Counted from the stretch's first letter, positions 32,664 through 42,265 are shown. The stretch is 64,000 nt of DNA from Bacillus sp. FJAT-27264 (GCF_001682855.1 NZ_MAQW01000001.1:1753570-1817569), one strand, 5' to 3'. A program made the numbers and translations. Notes: generated by a model not told the origin, from the letters alone.

Positions 32664-35324
32664 CTATTCTTCTAATATAATCAGCAGATTCCTCATTTGC
32701 TTGGCACCAAGGCTGATGTGCAGCATGCCTTCCTGGGTAGCCAATGGATTCAGCTGCTCCTCCAGAACATTTGATTCATACGCTTCCGCAATTACTTTGC
32801 CTGGAAAGCTCAAACGAGCCTCTGCATTGTCCTCCTTCACATTCCTTACCCTCACAATGATGCCCTTACTTTTCTCCGCAGGTTTCACATCGAAAATGTG
32901 CACATGTTCACCCTCAAGACGGATGAATTGCCCTGCTTCTTCCTGCTTGCAATCCAGAACAGGCGTGGCATAGATCTGTGATACACCTTGCATGGAAGCT
33001 TCAGTAATGGCCGACGGTTCAAATGTCCGATAAGTCGACAACACATAAGTAAAAGAATTAAAACCAGGCTGACGCGCTCTAAAGTTCGTTTCCCAATAGT
33101 TATTCATAGGCCAGGCCAACAGCAAGGGATTGCCCGTCTTGTCGATTTGCTTGAGCTCTCTGCCGAAATTGAAATCTCCTACTTGTACCAAAGGCGCATC
33201 GGGACAAACCAGTGTTACACCATGGTCGCCGTCGAATAGGGAAACGCTTTTGTCCACGGTCACAAAATCTCTGCATACACCAGGCAGCTGCTGCTCATCC
33301 AGCTCCACAAGCTGTCCGGCAGTATCGTAGAAGCATCGCCAGTCTCGCAAATTGAGCGGGATCGCGAAGTATGTTCCTTCCGGAGTGGTGATGTCTTGCT
33401 TCATATAAGAAACTTTGATCTCAATCTCCGAACGGTAGCTGAATAGCGTGAAGCGCTGCTCCAGATTATCTACTCCAGGCGCATCCCACCGTAGCACCAG
33501 TGTTGCATCATTTGCCCCCTGCTCAACGAAACAGTCAAGCAAACGGGAATACGTCTGCCTTGCGGCAGGCCAGTCGTTATTCCAGCAGCTGATGCTATTG
33601 TTGCCTTTCTCAACATCCCGCGAAAAAATAGTTTGTCTGCTATTTTCAGCAGAGGTCGTGTCAATCGTCTCCTGAACATATTGAAACAACGTCCACGGAC
33701 TAGACAAGTCAAGGGTTTCCCAGTCGTTTTGCTTGTCATACAAGCTCAGAATTCTTCCCCGAACGGGATCGAATTGTAGCCGGTGATACGGAGACTCAAT
33801 ATGACCGTCTAGCACTTTGATTTCAAATCCCCGATTCATCGCACTAAACGGATCGTTCCATTGCTCCTTGGAGCCGGGAAAAGCTTCAAGATTTGCAGCT
33901 TGCTCCGCCTTCTGCAGCTTATCGAACGGAATTTTACGCCAGCTGAACGGCGGCAGTTCAATCACGCCATAGCTCTCTCCGCCAGTAAGGCGATCGTTGT
34001 TCATGAGCACTTGCCTCATTCTGTCGGCGCTCAGATGCCGTCCAGGCGCTCGAAAGCTTGAAGGAACCCGCAGGTCATGCTTGATTGGAGCCGATGAATA
34101 GTTCACAAGCATAATCCCCTCGGGGTCATCACCCTGAAGCGGATTTGCAGAGAGCTGCTCCAGTTGGCTTCCAAGCAAGTAGCCAGTTAGACTATTGCCT
34201 TGGTACGCGTAGTGTGCTTTGTGTGCCCATTGAATATCAACGTTCAGATGGTCGGGATCAGCGATGGCGTTAAACGCCCCCCAGGTGTGTTCGTCGTATA
34301 AATGGATTTGCTCCCAAGCTTGCCATTTGATAGCCAGATATCTTCCATCGGCCTCCCCTTGGAAGGCTTCCAGCAGCTCGACTGCCTTCATGCCTTGCTT
34401 TGTGCGACGATTCAGCTTCGTTTCCTTGGCTGCACTGCCGGAACCGAAGTTCCAATAATCTGTCCAATCCCCGGCATATGTAGGAAGCTGCTCCGTATGC
34501 TTGCTTACTCTTGCGTACAGCTGCTCCGGCGTTACGAATGAAATTCGCTGTTCGCGCGACTCACTGTTCCATTGTTTGATGAGGTCTGCCAAATCCTGAT
34601 CCGGCGGGTTGTTATCGTATAGCGGCAGATTGGTTGCGGTTAAATAGACAAAATCGTATGGATAGTCTGGATTATCCTCGATCTTCTTTAGATATTGGGC
34701 AAGACCTTCCGCCATGAGATCCGTGTTTTTATCGTTTACATTACAGATTTGGCTGAACAGTGAATAATGCTCACCGTTGAACGTCAGTAGCTTCCTATGA
34801 TCTGGCGTCTCCCAGTGAAAAGCATTTGGCCTTTTGAAGGGAACGGTACCCATATGGATGTTGATTCCCATGATGAAGAACTCTACACCGGCATCAAGCA
34901 ACAATTGGCTGTAAGGCCACGGCTGACCATTGACATCATGGTGAATAGCCGTGGTGATATCGATCCCAAATCGGCTTCGCAGCTCCTTGATGGGCTGCAA
35001 CATGCGAGCCGTTTGCTCCGCACTCACAAGAGGTGTTGTATGCAGGAACGAAGCGGAGATGCTCATTTGCCCATTGTGCAGATAATGGCGGAATTGCTCA
35101 ACCTGTTTTTCGGTTGCATCTTCCAGCCACCTCAGCACAGGGTAACCAGATTCACAGGTCCAGCGGAATTTATTCTCCTCCGCCCAATTCTCGGTCGATT
35201 CGCATAATTGTAAGGCCTGATCGATATATTTCTTCTGCAGCTCTAGTAGAATAGGCTGCGCATGAGTATAGCCGATATCCAAATGACTGTGGTGAAGCAC
35301 AAGTATTTCTTTAATTTTTGACAC
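32664..35324 (-). CDS. GH38-like glycoside hydrolase (alpha-mannosidase family)
   Basis: The 886-residue protein has the GH38 N-terminal motif LHHSHLDIGYTH at about residues 10-21 (His and Asp metal ligands) and IHHDVNGQPWPYSQLLLDAG, which holds the equivalent of the catalytic Asp. A middle helical part and a long beta-rich C-terminal domain follow. No signal peptide is seen, so it should act on imported glycans in the cytoplasm. The start is GTG at 35324, with AGGAGG 7 bp upstream; the ATG at 35342 overlaps that site. It is the last gene of the LplABC-GH95 locus. It is a paralogue of the gene at 54127-56637. Confidence 0.85.
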   Translation of the reverse strand: MSKIKEILVLHHSHLDIGYTHAQPILLELQKKYIDQALQLCESTENWAEENKFRWTCESGYPVLRWLEDATEKQVEQFRHYLHNGQMSISASFLHTTPLVSAEQTARMLQPIKELRSRFGIDITTAIHHDVNGQPWPYSQLLLDAGVEFFIMGINIHMGTVPFKRPNAFHWETPDHRKLLTFNGEHYSLFSQICNVNDKNTDLMAEGLAQYLKKIEDNPDYPYDFVYLTATNLPLYDNNPPDQDLADLIKQWNSESREQRISFVTPEQLYARVSKHTEQLPTYAGDWTDYWNFGSGSAAKETKLNRRTKQGMKAVELLEAFQGEADGRYLAIKWQAWEQIHLYDEHTWGAFNAIADPDHLNVDIQWAHKAHYAYQGNSLTGYLLGSQLEQLSANPLQGDDPEGIMLVNYSSAPIKHDLRVPSSFRAPGRHLSADRMRQVLMNNDRLTGGESYGVIELPPFSWRKIPFDKLQKAEQAANLEAFPGSKEQWNDPFSAMNRGFEIKVLDGHIESPYHRLQFDPVRGRILSLYDKQNDWETLDLSSPWTLFQYVQETIDTTSAENSRQTIFSRDVEKGNNSISCWNNDWPAARQTYSRLLDCFVEQGANDATLVLRWDAPGVDNLEQRFTLFSYRSEIEIKVSYMKQDITTPEGTYFAIPLNLRDWRCFYDTAGQLVELDEQQLPGVCRDFVTVDKSVSLFDGDHGVTLVCPDAPLVQVGDFNFGRELKQIDKTGNPLLLAWPMNNYWETNFRARQPGFNSFTYVLSTYRTFEPSAITEASMQGVSQIYATPVLDCKQEEAGQFIRLEGEHVHIFDVKPAEKSKGIIVRVRNVKEDNAEARLSFPGKVIAEAYESNVLEEQLNPLATQEGMLHISLGAKQMRNLLIILEE

Positions 35325-35356
35325 AGACTTTCCTCCTGACATGCTAAATCTATTTG

Positions 35357-35614
35357 CTATATAAGACGAATTTAAGATTCTCACGCAAGGCTCGGTCGTC
35401 ACTACGACGGAATGTTTGGACTTTCGGTCGCTGTTGTCCCCAGATTTCTTTGATTAAACCGCTTCTAGCGGTTGAAATCTGGAGACAGCGTATGCTTCCG
35501 GTGCGAGCTTTCCTGTGGAAAGCTTTCAGGCGATCGCTTTCGCTCCTACAGTTCCAAACTTCCCCCTCCATTCCTTCTCGCTATTTGTTGTTTTCTTTTA
35601 CTCGTCTTATATAG
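35357..35614. mobile_element. MITE-like palindromic element, full copy
   Basis: A 258-bp intergenic element is bounded by perfect 13-bp terminal inverted repeats, CTATATAAGACGA and TCGTCTTATATAG. Inside are nested inverted repeats: CCGCT-TCT-AGCGG, CCAGATTTC with GAAATCTGG, AGCTTTCC-TGT-GGAAAGCT and GTTTGGA with TCCAAAC. No coding sequence is credible. Related copies lie at 35913-36108 and 29159-29225. No target-site duplication was certain. Confidence 0.7.
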
Positions 35615-35696
35615 AATTTTTATATCTACATAGAACGAATTCACAAAACAAACATAGCCAAGAAAAAAGAGAGCTTATATAAGAAGGATCAAAGTG

Positions 35697-35900
35697 TAAT
35701 TAACGGCATTTTCGTACCTTAAATCCTCTGCAGCGAGTGGTTAGTGGAGATTAAGTGCAATATTGTACCTTAAATCTTCCAGAATAGCCCACCCGGCGTA
35801 CTTTTTCCAAAAATAAGATACAAAAACGCCCTTATTACCCTTATTTACCTATATTAAAGAAAAATAAGGTACAAAAATGCCTTTAGTTGAGGAGATGACC
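35697..35900. repeat. Cluster of AAGGTACAAAAATGCC-type repeats
   Basis: Four related units lie here: two pointing left (35697-35730 and 35763-35785, containing GTACCTTAAAT) and two pointing right (about 35813-35840 with AAGATACAAAAACGCC and 35860-35890 with AAGGTACAAAAATGCC). The pairs face each other. Another copy is at 10-40. Nothing coding is visible. Confidence 0.65.
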
Positions 35901-35912
35901 CTCTTTTTTCAC

Positions 35913-36108
35913 TCTATAACGACTGGTGAAGGGGATTAAACCGCTTCTAGCGGTTGAAATCTGGAGACAGCGGATGCTTCCGATGCGAGCTTTCCTACGG
36001 AAAGCTTTTAGGCGATCGCTAACGCTCCTACAGTTCCAATCTTCCCCTCCACTCCTTCTCCCCTTTTTCGTTTCTTTCTTTAGTTCAATCTATATAGTAG
36101 TTTTAAAT
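35913..36108. mobile_element. MITE-like element, second, shorter copy
   Basis: From 35935 this copy matches the element at 35453-35614 almost base for base (ATTAAACCGCTTCTAGCGG onward). It keeps the CCGCT/AGCGG and AGCTTTCC/GGAAAGCT hairpins with compensating changes in the loop and arm. The left end (CTATAACGA near 35915) and right end (TCAATCTATATAG) are degenerate, and about 100 bp of the left half are missing. Confidence 0.65.
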
Positions 36109-38277
36109 CTAATGTCCCAGCAGCCTATAAGACTTGCCGGCTTCTGTATTAAAAGAAATGATGTTCCCAGACAACTGCCACTCAACTTCCCTTTGCTGAT
36201 CACCAGCGCCATCTATTTCTACAATAGAGAACTCGCCATTTGACCATGGATTCAAGATGCTGCAGATCCTGCCCTTCTCACTAGTAAGGTCAATATGCGT
36301 TACCTTTCCGTCCGACAGCTCACTGGATACAAGAAATGCTCCAACGGCTCTCAGGTTGTGGAAACGGGCAGCCTTCTCCTGCGGCCACACCGGGAACAGC
36401 TTGATCACCTGCTCATGGCTTTGCAGCAGCATTTCGTTGATGGCCGAAGGCACACCGCTACAGCATTCGATGCCTCCTCCACCGAAGAAAATAAACAGAT
36501 TCGGGAAGCTATGCTCCGAGCATTGGCGGCGAAGCTCACGTAGAATAGTCTCGGGATCATAACCGACACGCGCGGCGGCGGTGAATATGGTTGGAAAGCC
36601 GTTATAATCCGTCCAGCGGTTCAACACCGTAATCGTATCCTTGGCAATCTGCAGAAGCTGTGGATCTGAATCTAGACCGATCCCGCCAGCAGGCCAGATA
36701 TGCTGGATGGCGAGCGTATTGTCTCCCCACCATTCATGTCCTTGCTCCGTTAAGCGGAATATCGTTTTTCCTTCGCGCTCAAACGTCGGATAATCGCTAA
36801 TATGCTCCAAGATATGAGTCCACTTCTCATGACGATCCCCATCAAGCTGCAATTGCCCAGAAATATCGAGCAGCCCTTTGAATAGCATCCGAATAAGCGC
36901 TAATGAAAGAATAGGATTCATATCATCCAGGCCGCGGTCCCAATCCTCATTCTCATGCGACTCTGTATAGGTTCCGACTTCATGAATGGCATCACGGTAA
37001 ATCACGTAACGGCCATCCTCGAAGGTCAGATAATCCTCCCAGAAATTCGCCACCTCAATCATGAACGGGTAAACGAAGCGGGCATATTCCAAGTCATACG
37101 TATAGTAAAACCGCATCAGCATGTTGACTGTACTTAGCGCCGAATTACTCTTTTGTCCCAAAAACATGTGTCCGTTCTCATAAGGCGTATTACATAGTGC
37201 TGTAGGTAACCCTTTCGGACCAATTCCAACATCGTAATAAATCCCTCTGCATCCCAGGTACTCCTCCGCATACCGGCGACCGTTCACCATATACTCCAGC
37301 AGCGGTGTATCATACGGTTCACTCAGCTCAATGTGGTTGGAAGAATACACGCCCCACCAAGGAGCTTGGTAATTGTAATTCAAATGATAATCTCCCGCCC
37401 ATTCCGGGTTATCCGTCGTAATCCAATTGCCGAATAAACCCGGCGCGAACCTCTTGTTGCGGCTGCAGCAAGCCATAATATAATGGGAGCCGTACCAGAA
37501 CTTCTCCAGCAGTTCATCCCCGATTTCAATAGCAGACTTTGCCCAAAACCCGCTCCACCAGTCGGTGTGCTCTGAACGCAGCGAAGCAATCCGCTTCTCG
37601 TCGATAAGACCCGCTCTACTGATAGACTCCCGTAAGTAGTTTTCCTCATCATGGTTCGTCACCACGGAGGCAACGATATATTGTTTTGTTCCAGGCTGTA
37701 GTTCAAAGGAATGACTCCCTGACGAACAGCGCATAGCAATAACGCCTTCCGTTGGCCATTCGATGCCTTCACCGGTAAATTTGCGTACCGCCCACGCAGT
37801 ATTGCCATCCTGCCCCTGCTCCGTTTCCGAGCCATTTCCGGTCTGTACCCACAGATCCAGCGTAACAGAAACGGCTTCCTTTTCACTGCTCAGCTCCACG
37901 ATTAACACATTTTCCAGGGCTGAAATCCATGAGGTCATCTTGACGGACGCTGCCGCTCCATGAAATGTCGATACAATAGTTGCTTCATCCAGTCCCTGCT
38001 CGCTATAATACGAAGCATTTGCCAGATCGGGTATATGAACATCAATCCCGCCGAGCAAGCACGGGCTACCATTCGAGTACATCAGCTGCGCTTTCCAGAA
38101 ATCTGTTTTCGAGATCCATATACGCTGCTGTTCAGGCTTTCCGCTAATCGTGACACCGAGATCGCCATTGCCAATAACCGGGCTATCGACGACCTTGTCT
38201 GTAGGGACCATTTTCGGAGGCTCCGTAAAAATCCCCTTATACTTTTCTACTCTTTGTTTCCATTCCACTGCTTCCAT
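36109..38277 (-). CDS. GH95-like six-hairpin glycoside hydrolase
   Basis: The 722-residue protein has an N-terminal beta-sandwich (to about residue 240, with DSPVIGNGDLGVTISG) and an (alpha/alpha)6 barrel with FAPGLFGNWITTDNPEWAGD and NYNYQAPWWGVYSSN. The C-terminal part has LFPVWPQEKAARFHNLRAVGAFLVSSE. This layout is that of GH95 (alpha-L-fucosidase/galactosidase) relatives, but it is distant and the specificity is open. No signal peptide is seen, so it is probably cytoplasmic. The ATG at 38277 has GGTGG upstream. It lies between the binding protein and the GH38 gene. Confidence 0.75.
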   Translation of the reverse strand: MEAVEWKQRVEKYKGIFTEPPKMVPTDKVVDSPVIGNGDLGVTISGKPEQQRIWISKTDFWKAQLMYSNGSPCLLGGIDVHIPDLANASYYSEQGLDEATIVSTFHGAAASVKMTSWISALENVLIVELSSEKEAVSVTLDLWVQTGNGSETEQGQDGNTAWAVRKFTGEGIEWPTEGVIAMRCSSGSHSFELQPGTKQYIVASVVTNHDEENYLRESISRAGLIDEKRIASLRSEHTDWWSGFWAKSAIEIGDELLEKFWYGSHYIMACCSRNKRFAPGLFGNWITTDNPEWAGDYHLNYNYQAPWWGVYSSNHIELSEPYDTPLLEYMVNGRRYAEEYLGCRGIYYDVGIGPKGLPTALCNTPYENGHMFLGQKSNSALSTVNMLMRFYYTYDLEYARFVYPFMIEVANFWEDYLTFEDGRYVIYRDAIHEVGTYTESHENEDWDRGLDDMNPILSLALIRMLFKGLLDISGQLQLDGDRHEKWTHILEHISDYPTFEREGKTIFRLTEQGHEWWGDNTLAIQHIWPAGGIGLDSDPQLLQIAKDTITVLNRWTDYNGFPTIFTAAARVGYDPETILRELRRQCSEHSFPNLFIFFGGGGIECCSGVPSAINEMLLQSHEQVIKLFPVWPQEKAARFHNLRAVGAFLVSSELSDGKVTHIDLTSEKGRICSILNPWSNGEFSIVEIDGAGDQQREVEWQLSGNIISFNTEAGKSYRLLGH

Positions 38278-38356
38278 GTAAGGTTCCACCACCAATTTTT
38301 AATGTTCAAAATCATGCCCGCCCCCTTAGGAGGAACATAGCGGGCATGATCGCTAA

Positions 38357-40015
38357 TTATTTATTCGCTGCACGTCTTTCTTCATATCTCTTCAGCGCAT
38401 CGTCATAGATCTTAAGAACTTTATCGAGATCGCCTGTTTTCTTAATCTTAGCCTGGAAATCTGCCCATTTATCAAAGCTTTCTTTGCCATTCACAAATTT
38501 GTTTTGCATCTCTGCTACATACGTATTTACCGGCGACATGACTGAAGTAATCTGCTCGCGTTCATCATCTGTAAATTCAAGGCTAGGCTCGAAAATCATT
38601 GGAGGCACGTAATCATTAGGGTACGGCATGTCTTGGAACGCGGTCTCCCATGGCTGTTCAACGAGTTTGCTATTTACGATACCGGAGTCCTTAGGTGCAA
38701 AATCGACGAATGCTCTTGTATCAATGGCCATTTGCAGACCAGGCCGGTAGGAACTGCTTGATCTCGTTCCGTATTTATCGCCCTCAATCCATGGATTCTC
38801 CGCATTTTTGATCGAATCTACAAAGGTTGGTTTGCCGCTGGCATCTTTAGTATAGGTCGTACCTTCGATCCCCCAAGTAATCAGGTTTATAATTTCCGGC
38901 TTATATTGCAAATCCAACAACTTCATTAAATCCTTCACATGCTTTGCCTTAGGACTGACAACCATCACCGCACCCGAGCTAACTCCGACGGAGCTGAAGT
39001 CGTTCACACTTTGCCATGCTTTCCCGTATTTCGGATTATCGGGGAATAGCGAAATGACGAACTTCTCCCCTCCCGTTGATGCGCGATTCCAGTCACCCGG
39101 GAAGGTAAACCAGTTGGACAGCAAAATGAAGTTCGTGCCACTCATTGCTTTTTTCTTAATAGCATCGGTTTTATCCGAGAACACCTCAGGGTCTAGCAGC
39201 TTATCCGCATATAGCTTATTGGCAAACTGCAGCGCTTCCTTATACGATTCTTCGAACGGTCCGTAAACATAATTTTTTCCGTTCCAATAGATGGACGTGC
39301 CTCCATTGTGATTAGCATAAAAGAGTGGATCAAAGGAACCGCTTTGCGTATTCACCGGATAGGAATTTGGATATTTCTCTTTTAACGTTTTTGCGGCTGC
39401 ATACAGCTCATCTATCGTGCTTGGGATATTGATGCCTTCCTTTTGAAAAATATCATATCGATAGGTTACCGGCGAGTATACACCCATACCTTTATCCTTG
39501 GCTTGCCTTGGAAGATCTATATTCCATAATCCGTAGAACTGCCCATCTGAGCGGATGGCCTTGATTTTCCCATCTGTCGCTTGGTCGATTAAACTCATAT
39601 AATTAGGCAGAAGGTCTTTATACTCGCTCAGCTCCAGGAACGTGCCCTCTGTTTCATATTGCTTAAAGAGGTCTTTGCTCATGACCATGAACAAATCTGT
39701 CGTATCACCGCTCGCCAGCAGCAGCTTGGATTTCTCCTCGTATTCGCCAATCGGGATGTAATTATATTTAATGTCCAACTTCTTACCCATTAGGGCTTCC
39801 ATCTGTTTAAGCCATTCCTTGTGCACCATAGAATCTTCTATTTTGGCGCCAAAGGAAGGCAAGGTTACAGAAAAGCTTAGCGTCCCAGCTTGCTCCGCAG
39901 TGTCACTGTTTCCCGAATTTGTGGAAGTAGCGTTAGAGTTGCATCCTGCCAAGATGGTTCCTATGCTTAATACACCTGCAAGCAATAAAGAAGATAATTT
40001 GAAGCGTTGTCTCAT
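38357..40015 (-). CDS. LplA-like extracellular solute-binding lipoprotein
   Basis: The 552-residue lipoprotein begins MRQRFKLSSLLLAGVLSIGT with lipobox LAGC near residue 24. Its length and the segments KLDIKYNYIPIGEYEEKSKLLLASGDTTDLF and LLDLQYKPEIINLITWGIEGTTY match the large LplA/YtcQ binding proteins of Bacillaceae and Paenibacillaceae. These feed complex oligosaccharides to LplB/LplC permeases. The start at 40015 follows GGAGGGG at 7 bp; the longer frame is unlikely. It is the third gene behind the promoter at 42029-42057. Confidence 0.88.
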   Translation of the reverse strand: MRQRFKLSSLLLAGVLSIGTILAGCNSNATSTNSGNSDTAEQAGTLSFSVTLPSFGAKIEDSMVHKEWLKQMEALMGKKLDIKYNYIPIGEYEEKSKLLLASGDTTDLFMVMSKDLFKQYETEGTFLELSEYKDLLPNYMSLIDQATDGKIKAIRSDGQFYGLWNIDLPRQAKDKGMGVYSPVTYRYDIFQKEGINIPSTIDELYAAAKTLKEKYPNSYPVNTQSGSFDPLFYANHNGGTSIYWNGKNYVYGPFEESYKEALQFANKLYADKLLDPEVFSDKTDAIKKKAMSGTNFILLSNWFTFPGDWNRASTGGEKFVISLFPDNPKYGKAWQSVNDFSSVGVSSGAVMVVSPKAKHVKDLMKLLDLQYKPEIINLITWGIEGTTYTKDASGKPTFVDSIKNAENPWIEGDKYGTRSSSSYRPGLQMAIDTRAFVDFAPKDSGIVNSKLVEQPWETAFQDMPYPNDYVPPMIFEPSLEFTDDEREQITSVMSPVNTYVAEMQNKFVNGKESFDKWADFQAKIKKTGDLDKVLKIYDDALKRYEERRAANK

Positions 40016-40140
40016 CATTACCCCTCCTGAAAACATAGTCATCTTTTTGTCTTTCATTAACAATTAAAGGGTACGTGCTATGCCGCTATGCTCAGGTCTC
40101 TTTTCTAATAACAACCACTCCTCTCAGCTGCCTCGGAAAA

Positions 40141-41031
40141 TTAACCTTTAACAGCACCAATCATGACACCTTTCACAAAATATTTTTGGAGGAACGGATA
40201 GATCACCATGATTGGGAACATCGCAATAACAACAATCGCCATTTGAATATTTTTCGCATTCACATTCATTTGTGCCAGCATCGCTTGCATGACTTCTGTT
40301 CCGGTTCCGGAATCGAAGGAAAGGGAGAATAAATATTTTCTTAGGATCAGCTGTAAAGGGTACTTATTCTCATCCTGAAGATACACCAGTGCTTCAAACC
40401 ATCCATTCCAGCTGCCAACAATGCCGAATAGTGCAAATGTTGCCAAAAGCGGCTTTGAGAGGGGCAAATAAATTTTGGTTAATATTTGAATATCGTTAGC
40501 CCCATCAATAACAGCGGATTCGCGCAAGTCGGCTGGTATGGATTGATAAAAGGATCTGAACAAAAATACATTAAACGCAGATACACAGCCGGGGATAATC
40601 ATGATCCAATAGGTATCAAGCAAATGAAGACTCCGTGCGAGCAAATAAGAAGGGATCAAGCCACCACTAAAGAACATCGTAATGACCAGAAAGATCGAAA
40701 GAAATTTTTTGGCCATGAAGTCCGGGAGCGTCAGCGGATACGCCATTAATGAGGTAAAAGTTAGCATGAACAAGGTGGACCCCAGTGCATATATGATGGA
40801 ATGCGCGTAGCCTGAATACAGAAATGGGTCCTGGAAGATATATTTGTAACCGCCTACATTAAAGCCCTTCGGAAAAATCGTAATATCGCCTCTAAGAATA
40901 GGTTCAGAACTACTTAAAGAAACTGCAATGACGTGCAAGAATGGATATAACATGACCACACATAGCAGCAGCATAAACAAAATATTGAACACGTCAAATA
41001 TTTTTGAACCAACGCTTTCTTTACCTACCAC
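40141..41031 (-). CDS. LplC/YtcP-type ABC transporter permease
   Basis: The 296-residue permease has six helices, VIAVSLSSSEPILRGDITIFPKGFNVGGY typical of LplC/YtcP, and the EAA loop DLRESAVIDGANDIQILTKIYLPLSKP. It ends KYFVKGVMIGAVKG. I place the start at the GTG at 41031, 6 bp after AGGGGGTG; a GTG at 41040 overlaps that site. It almost abuts the upstream permease stop (41044). Confidence 0.87.
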   Translation of the reverse strand: MVGKESVGSKIFDVFNILFMLLLCVVMLYPFLHVIAVSLSSSEPILRGDITIFPKGFNVGGYKYIFQDPFLYSGYAHSIIYALGSTLFMLTFTSLMAYPLTLPDFMAKKFLSIFLVITMFFSGGLIPSYLLARSLHLLDTYWIMIIPGCVSAFNVFLFRSFYQSIPADLRESAVIDGANDIQILTKIYLPLSKPLLATFALFGIVGSWNGWFEALVYLQDENKYPLQLILRKYLFSLSFDSGTGTEVMQAMLAQMNVNAKNIQMAIVVIAMFPIMVIYPFLQKYFVKGVMIGAVKG

Positions 41032-41043
41032 GTCCTGCACCCC

Positions 41044-41955
41044 CTACCAAATACTTGTATCTGATACTTTACGGCTTAACATGTTTGCTCCTATGAGCAA
41101 AATAAATGCAACTAAGGACTGGAAGAGCCCAATGGCGGTCGTATATTCAAACCTTGACCCCATAATCCCTTCACGATAAAGATAGGTCCCAATAACATCC
41201 GCAACCTCATAGGTGTCCGGGTTATACAGCATAAGGATTTTCTGAAAATCCGTACCCAAAATCCCGCTAAGGGACAAAATAAGCAAAATAATCGTCGTTG
41301 GTTTGATGTGCGGCCAGTTAATATTTCGCACCTTCTGCCAGCGATTTGCGCCGTCAATACTCGCAACATCATATAGCGTAGGATCAACACTGCTTAATGC
41401 CGCCAGGTACAAGATTGTACCGAAACCGATTCCCTGCCATATGTTTGAACTGATAAATATGGTCCTGAACCATTCAGGCTCTGACAGAAACACAATCGGA
41501 TCGACGCCGAACCAACCTGCAATTTTGTTAAATAACCCTTCTCTCTCAGTAAAGGTCCGAAGAATACCCACAATAATGACCGTGGAAATAAAGTGCGGCA
41601 AGTAGGAAATGGTCTGTACCGCTTTTTTGAATTTAGGAAACCTTAATTCGTTGAATAACAAGGCGAGTATGATTGGGGCGGGAAATCCCCATAACAAGGA
41701 ATAGATACCTAACAATATGGTGTTCTTGAGCACCCTCATCGCCATAGGATCTTGGAAGAATAAAATGAAGTACTTAAACCCTACCCATTCACTGCCCCAC
41801 ATCCCGCGAACCGCACTATACTTTTTGAAAGCAATCTGTATCCCGTACATCGGAAAGTAACTAAACACCAGTACAACCAAAAATCCGGGCAATACCATTA
41901 AAAATAAGTAACGTTGCTTCCAAAATCGTTTGAAAAACTTGTGTGAAGTTACCAT
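41044..41955 (-). CDS. LplB/YteP-type ABC transporter permease
   Basis: The 303-residue permease has six helices, FSYFPMYGIQIAFKKYSAVRGMWGSEWVGF typical of LplB/YteP, and the EAA loop TLYDVASIDGANRWQKVRNINWPHIKP. GGGGGAAAG precedes the ATG. It is the first gene of the locus; its promoter carries a perfect cre site, so it should be repressed by CcpA when glucose is plentiful. No ATPase gene is present. Confidence 0.88.
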   Translation of the reverse strand: MVTSHKFFKRFWKQRYLFLMVLPGFLVVLVFSYFPMYGIQIAFKKYSAVRGMWGSEWVGFKYFILFFQDPMAMRVLKNTILLGIYSLLWGFPAPIILALLFNELRFPKFKKAVQTISYLPHFISTVIIVGILRTFTEREGLFNKIAGWFGVDPIVFLSEPEWFRTIFISSNIWQGIGFGTILYLAALSSVDPTLYDVASIDGANRWQKVRNINWPHIKPTTIILLILSLSGILGTDFQKILMLYNPDTYEVADVIGTYLYREGIMGSRFEYTTAIGLFQSLVAFILLIGANMLSRKVSDTSIW

Positions 41956-42008
41956 CTCTGCTTTCCCCCTTCAAAAACTTGGCACCTAAAGCTTCTCTAG
42001 AAAAGTAA

Positions 42009-42024
42009 TTGTTACCGCTTACAA
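42009..42024. promoter_or_regulatory. cre site (CcpA operator)
   Basis: On the minus strand TTGTAAGCGGTAACAA fits every position of the cre consensus WTGNNARCGNWWWCAW. It lies about 5-20 bp downstream of the -10 box of the lplB-type promoter, where CcpA binding blocks transcription. Confidence 0.8.
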
Positions 42025-42028
42025 ACAA

Positions 42029-42057
42029 AGAATACAACCATTGAATATCTGTGTCAA
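42029..42057 (-). promoter_or_regulatory. Promoter of the LplBC-type glycan locus
   Basis: On the minus strand TTGACA (42052-42057) and TATTCT (42029-42034) are separated by 17 bp. The cre site follows directly. Upstream lie two direct TGTATCATTT repeats (42080-42102). Confidence 0.75.
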
Positions 42058-42079
42058 TATATGATTTATAATTAGAATA

Positions 42080-42102
42080 TAAATGATACAATAAATGATA
42101 CA
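42080..42102. promoter_or_regulatory. Direct repeat of TGTATCATTT, candidate GntR/LacI operator
   Basis: AAATGATAC occurs at 42081-42089 and 42093-42101 (TGTATCATTT on the minus strand), with starts 12 bp apart, about 25-45 bp upstream of the -35. The half-site TGTATCA also forms part of the inverted repeat at 43414-43434 in the regulator's own promoter. Confidence 0.5.
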
Positions 42103-42153
42103 GAAGCTATGTAAAAACTCTAATTTCAGCGATTTCTATCCTAGTAAGAATCG

Positions 42154-42203
42154 AAAAAAGCGACCTCATTGAAAGTCCGCAACGGAATTTCAACAAAGCC
42201 GCT
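42154..42203 (-). terminator. Rho-independent terminator of the GntR/LacI regulator
   Basis: On the minus strand TTGAAA..CCG-TTG-CGG..TTTCAA forms the upper stem and AGCG/CGCT the base, followed by TTTTTT (42154-42159). It lies after the regulator stop at 42266. Confidence 0.65.
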
Positions 42204-42265
42204 ATCAAATTTGTGCCAAATGTATGTTTGGATACAAGCTGACCTTTCAAGATTATAAAAAACAT

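Noticed and set aside
35350-35614. Short frames on both strands inside the MITE-like element
   Set aside because: They follow the inverted repeats of the element, and the copy at 35935-36108 preserves stems rather than reading frames.
35440-36090. CRISPR-like array in the repeat-rich gap
   Set aside because: Repeats are long, differ in length and orientation, and lack regular spacers; no cas genes are present.
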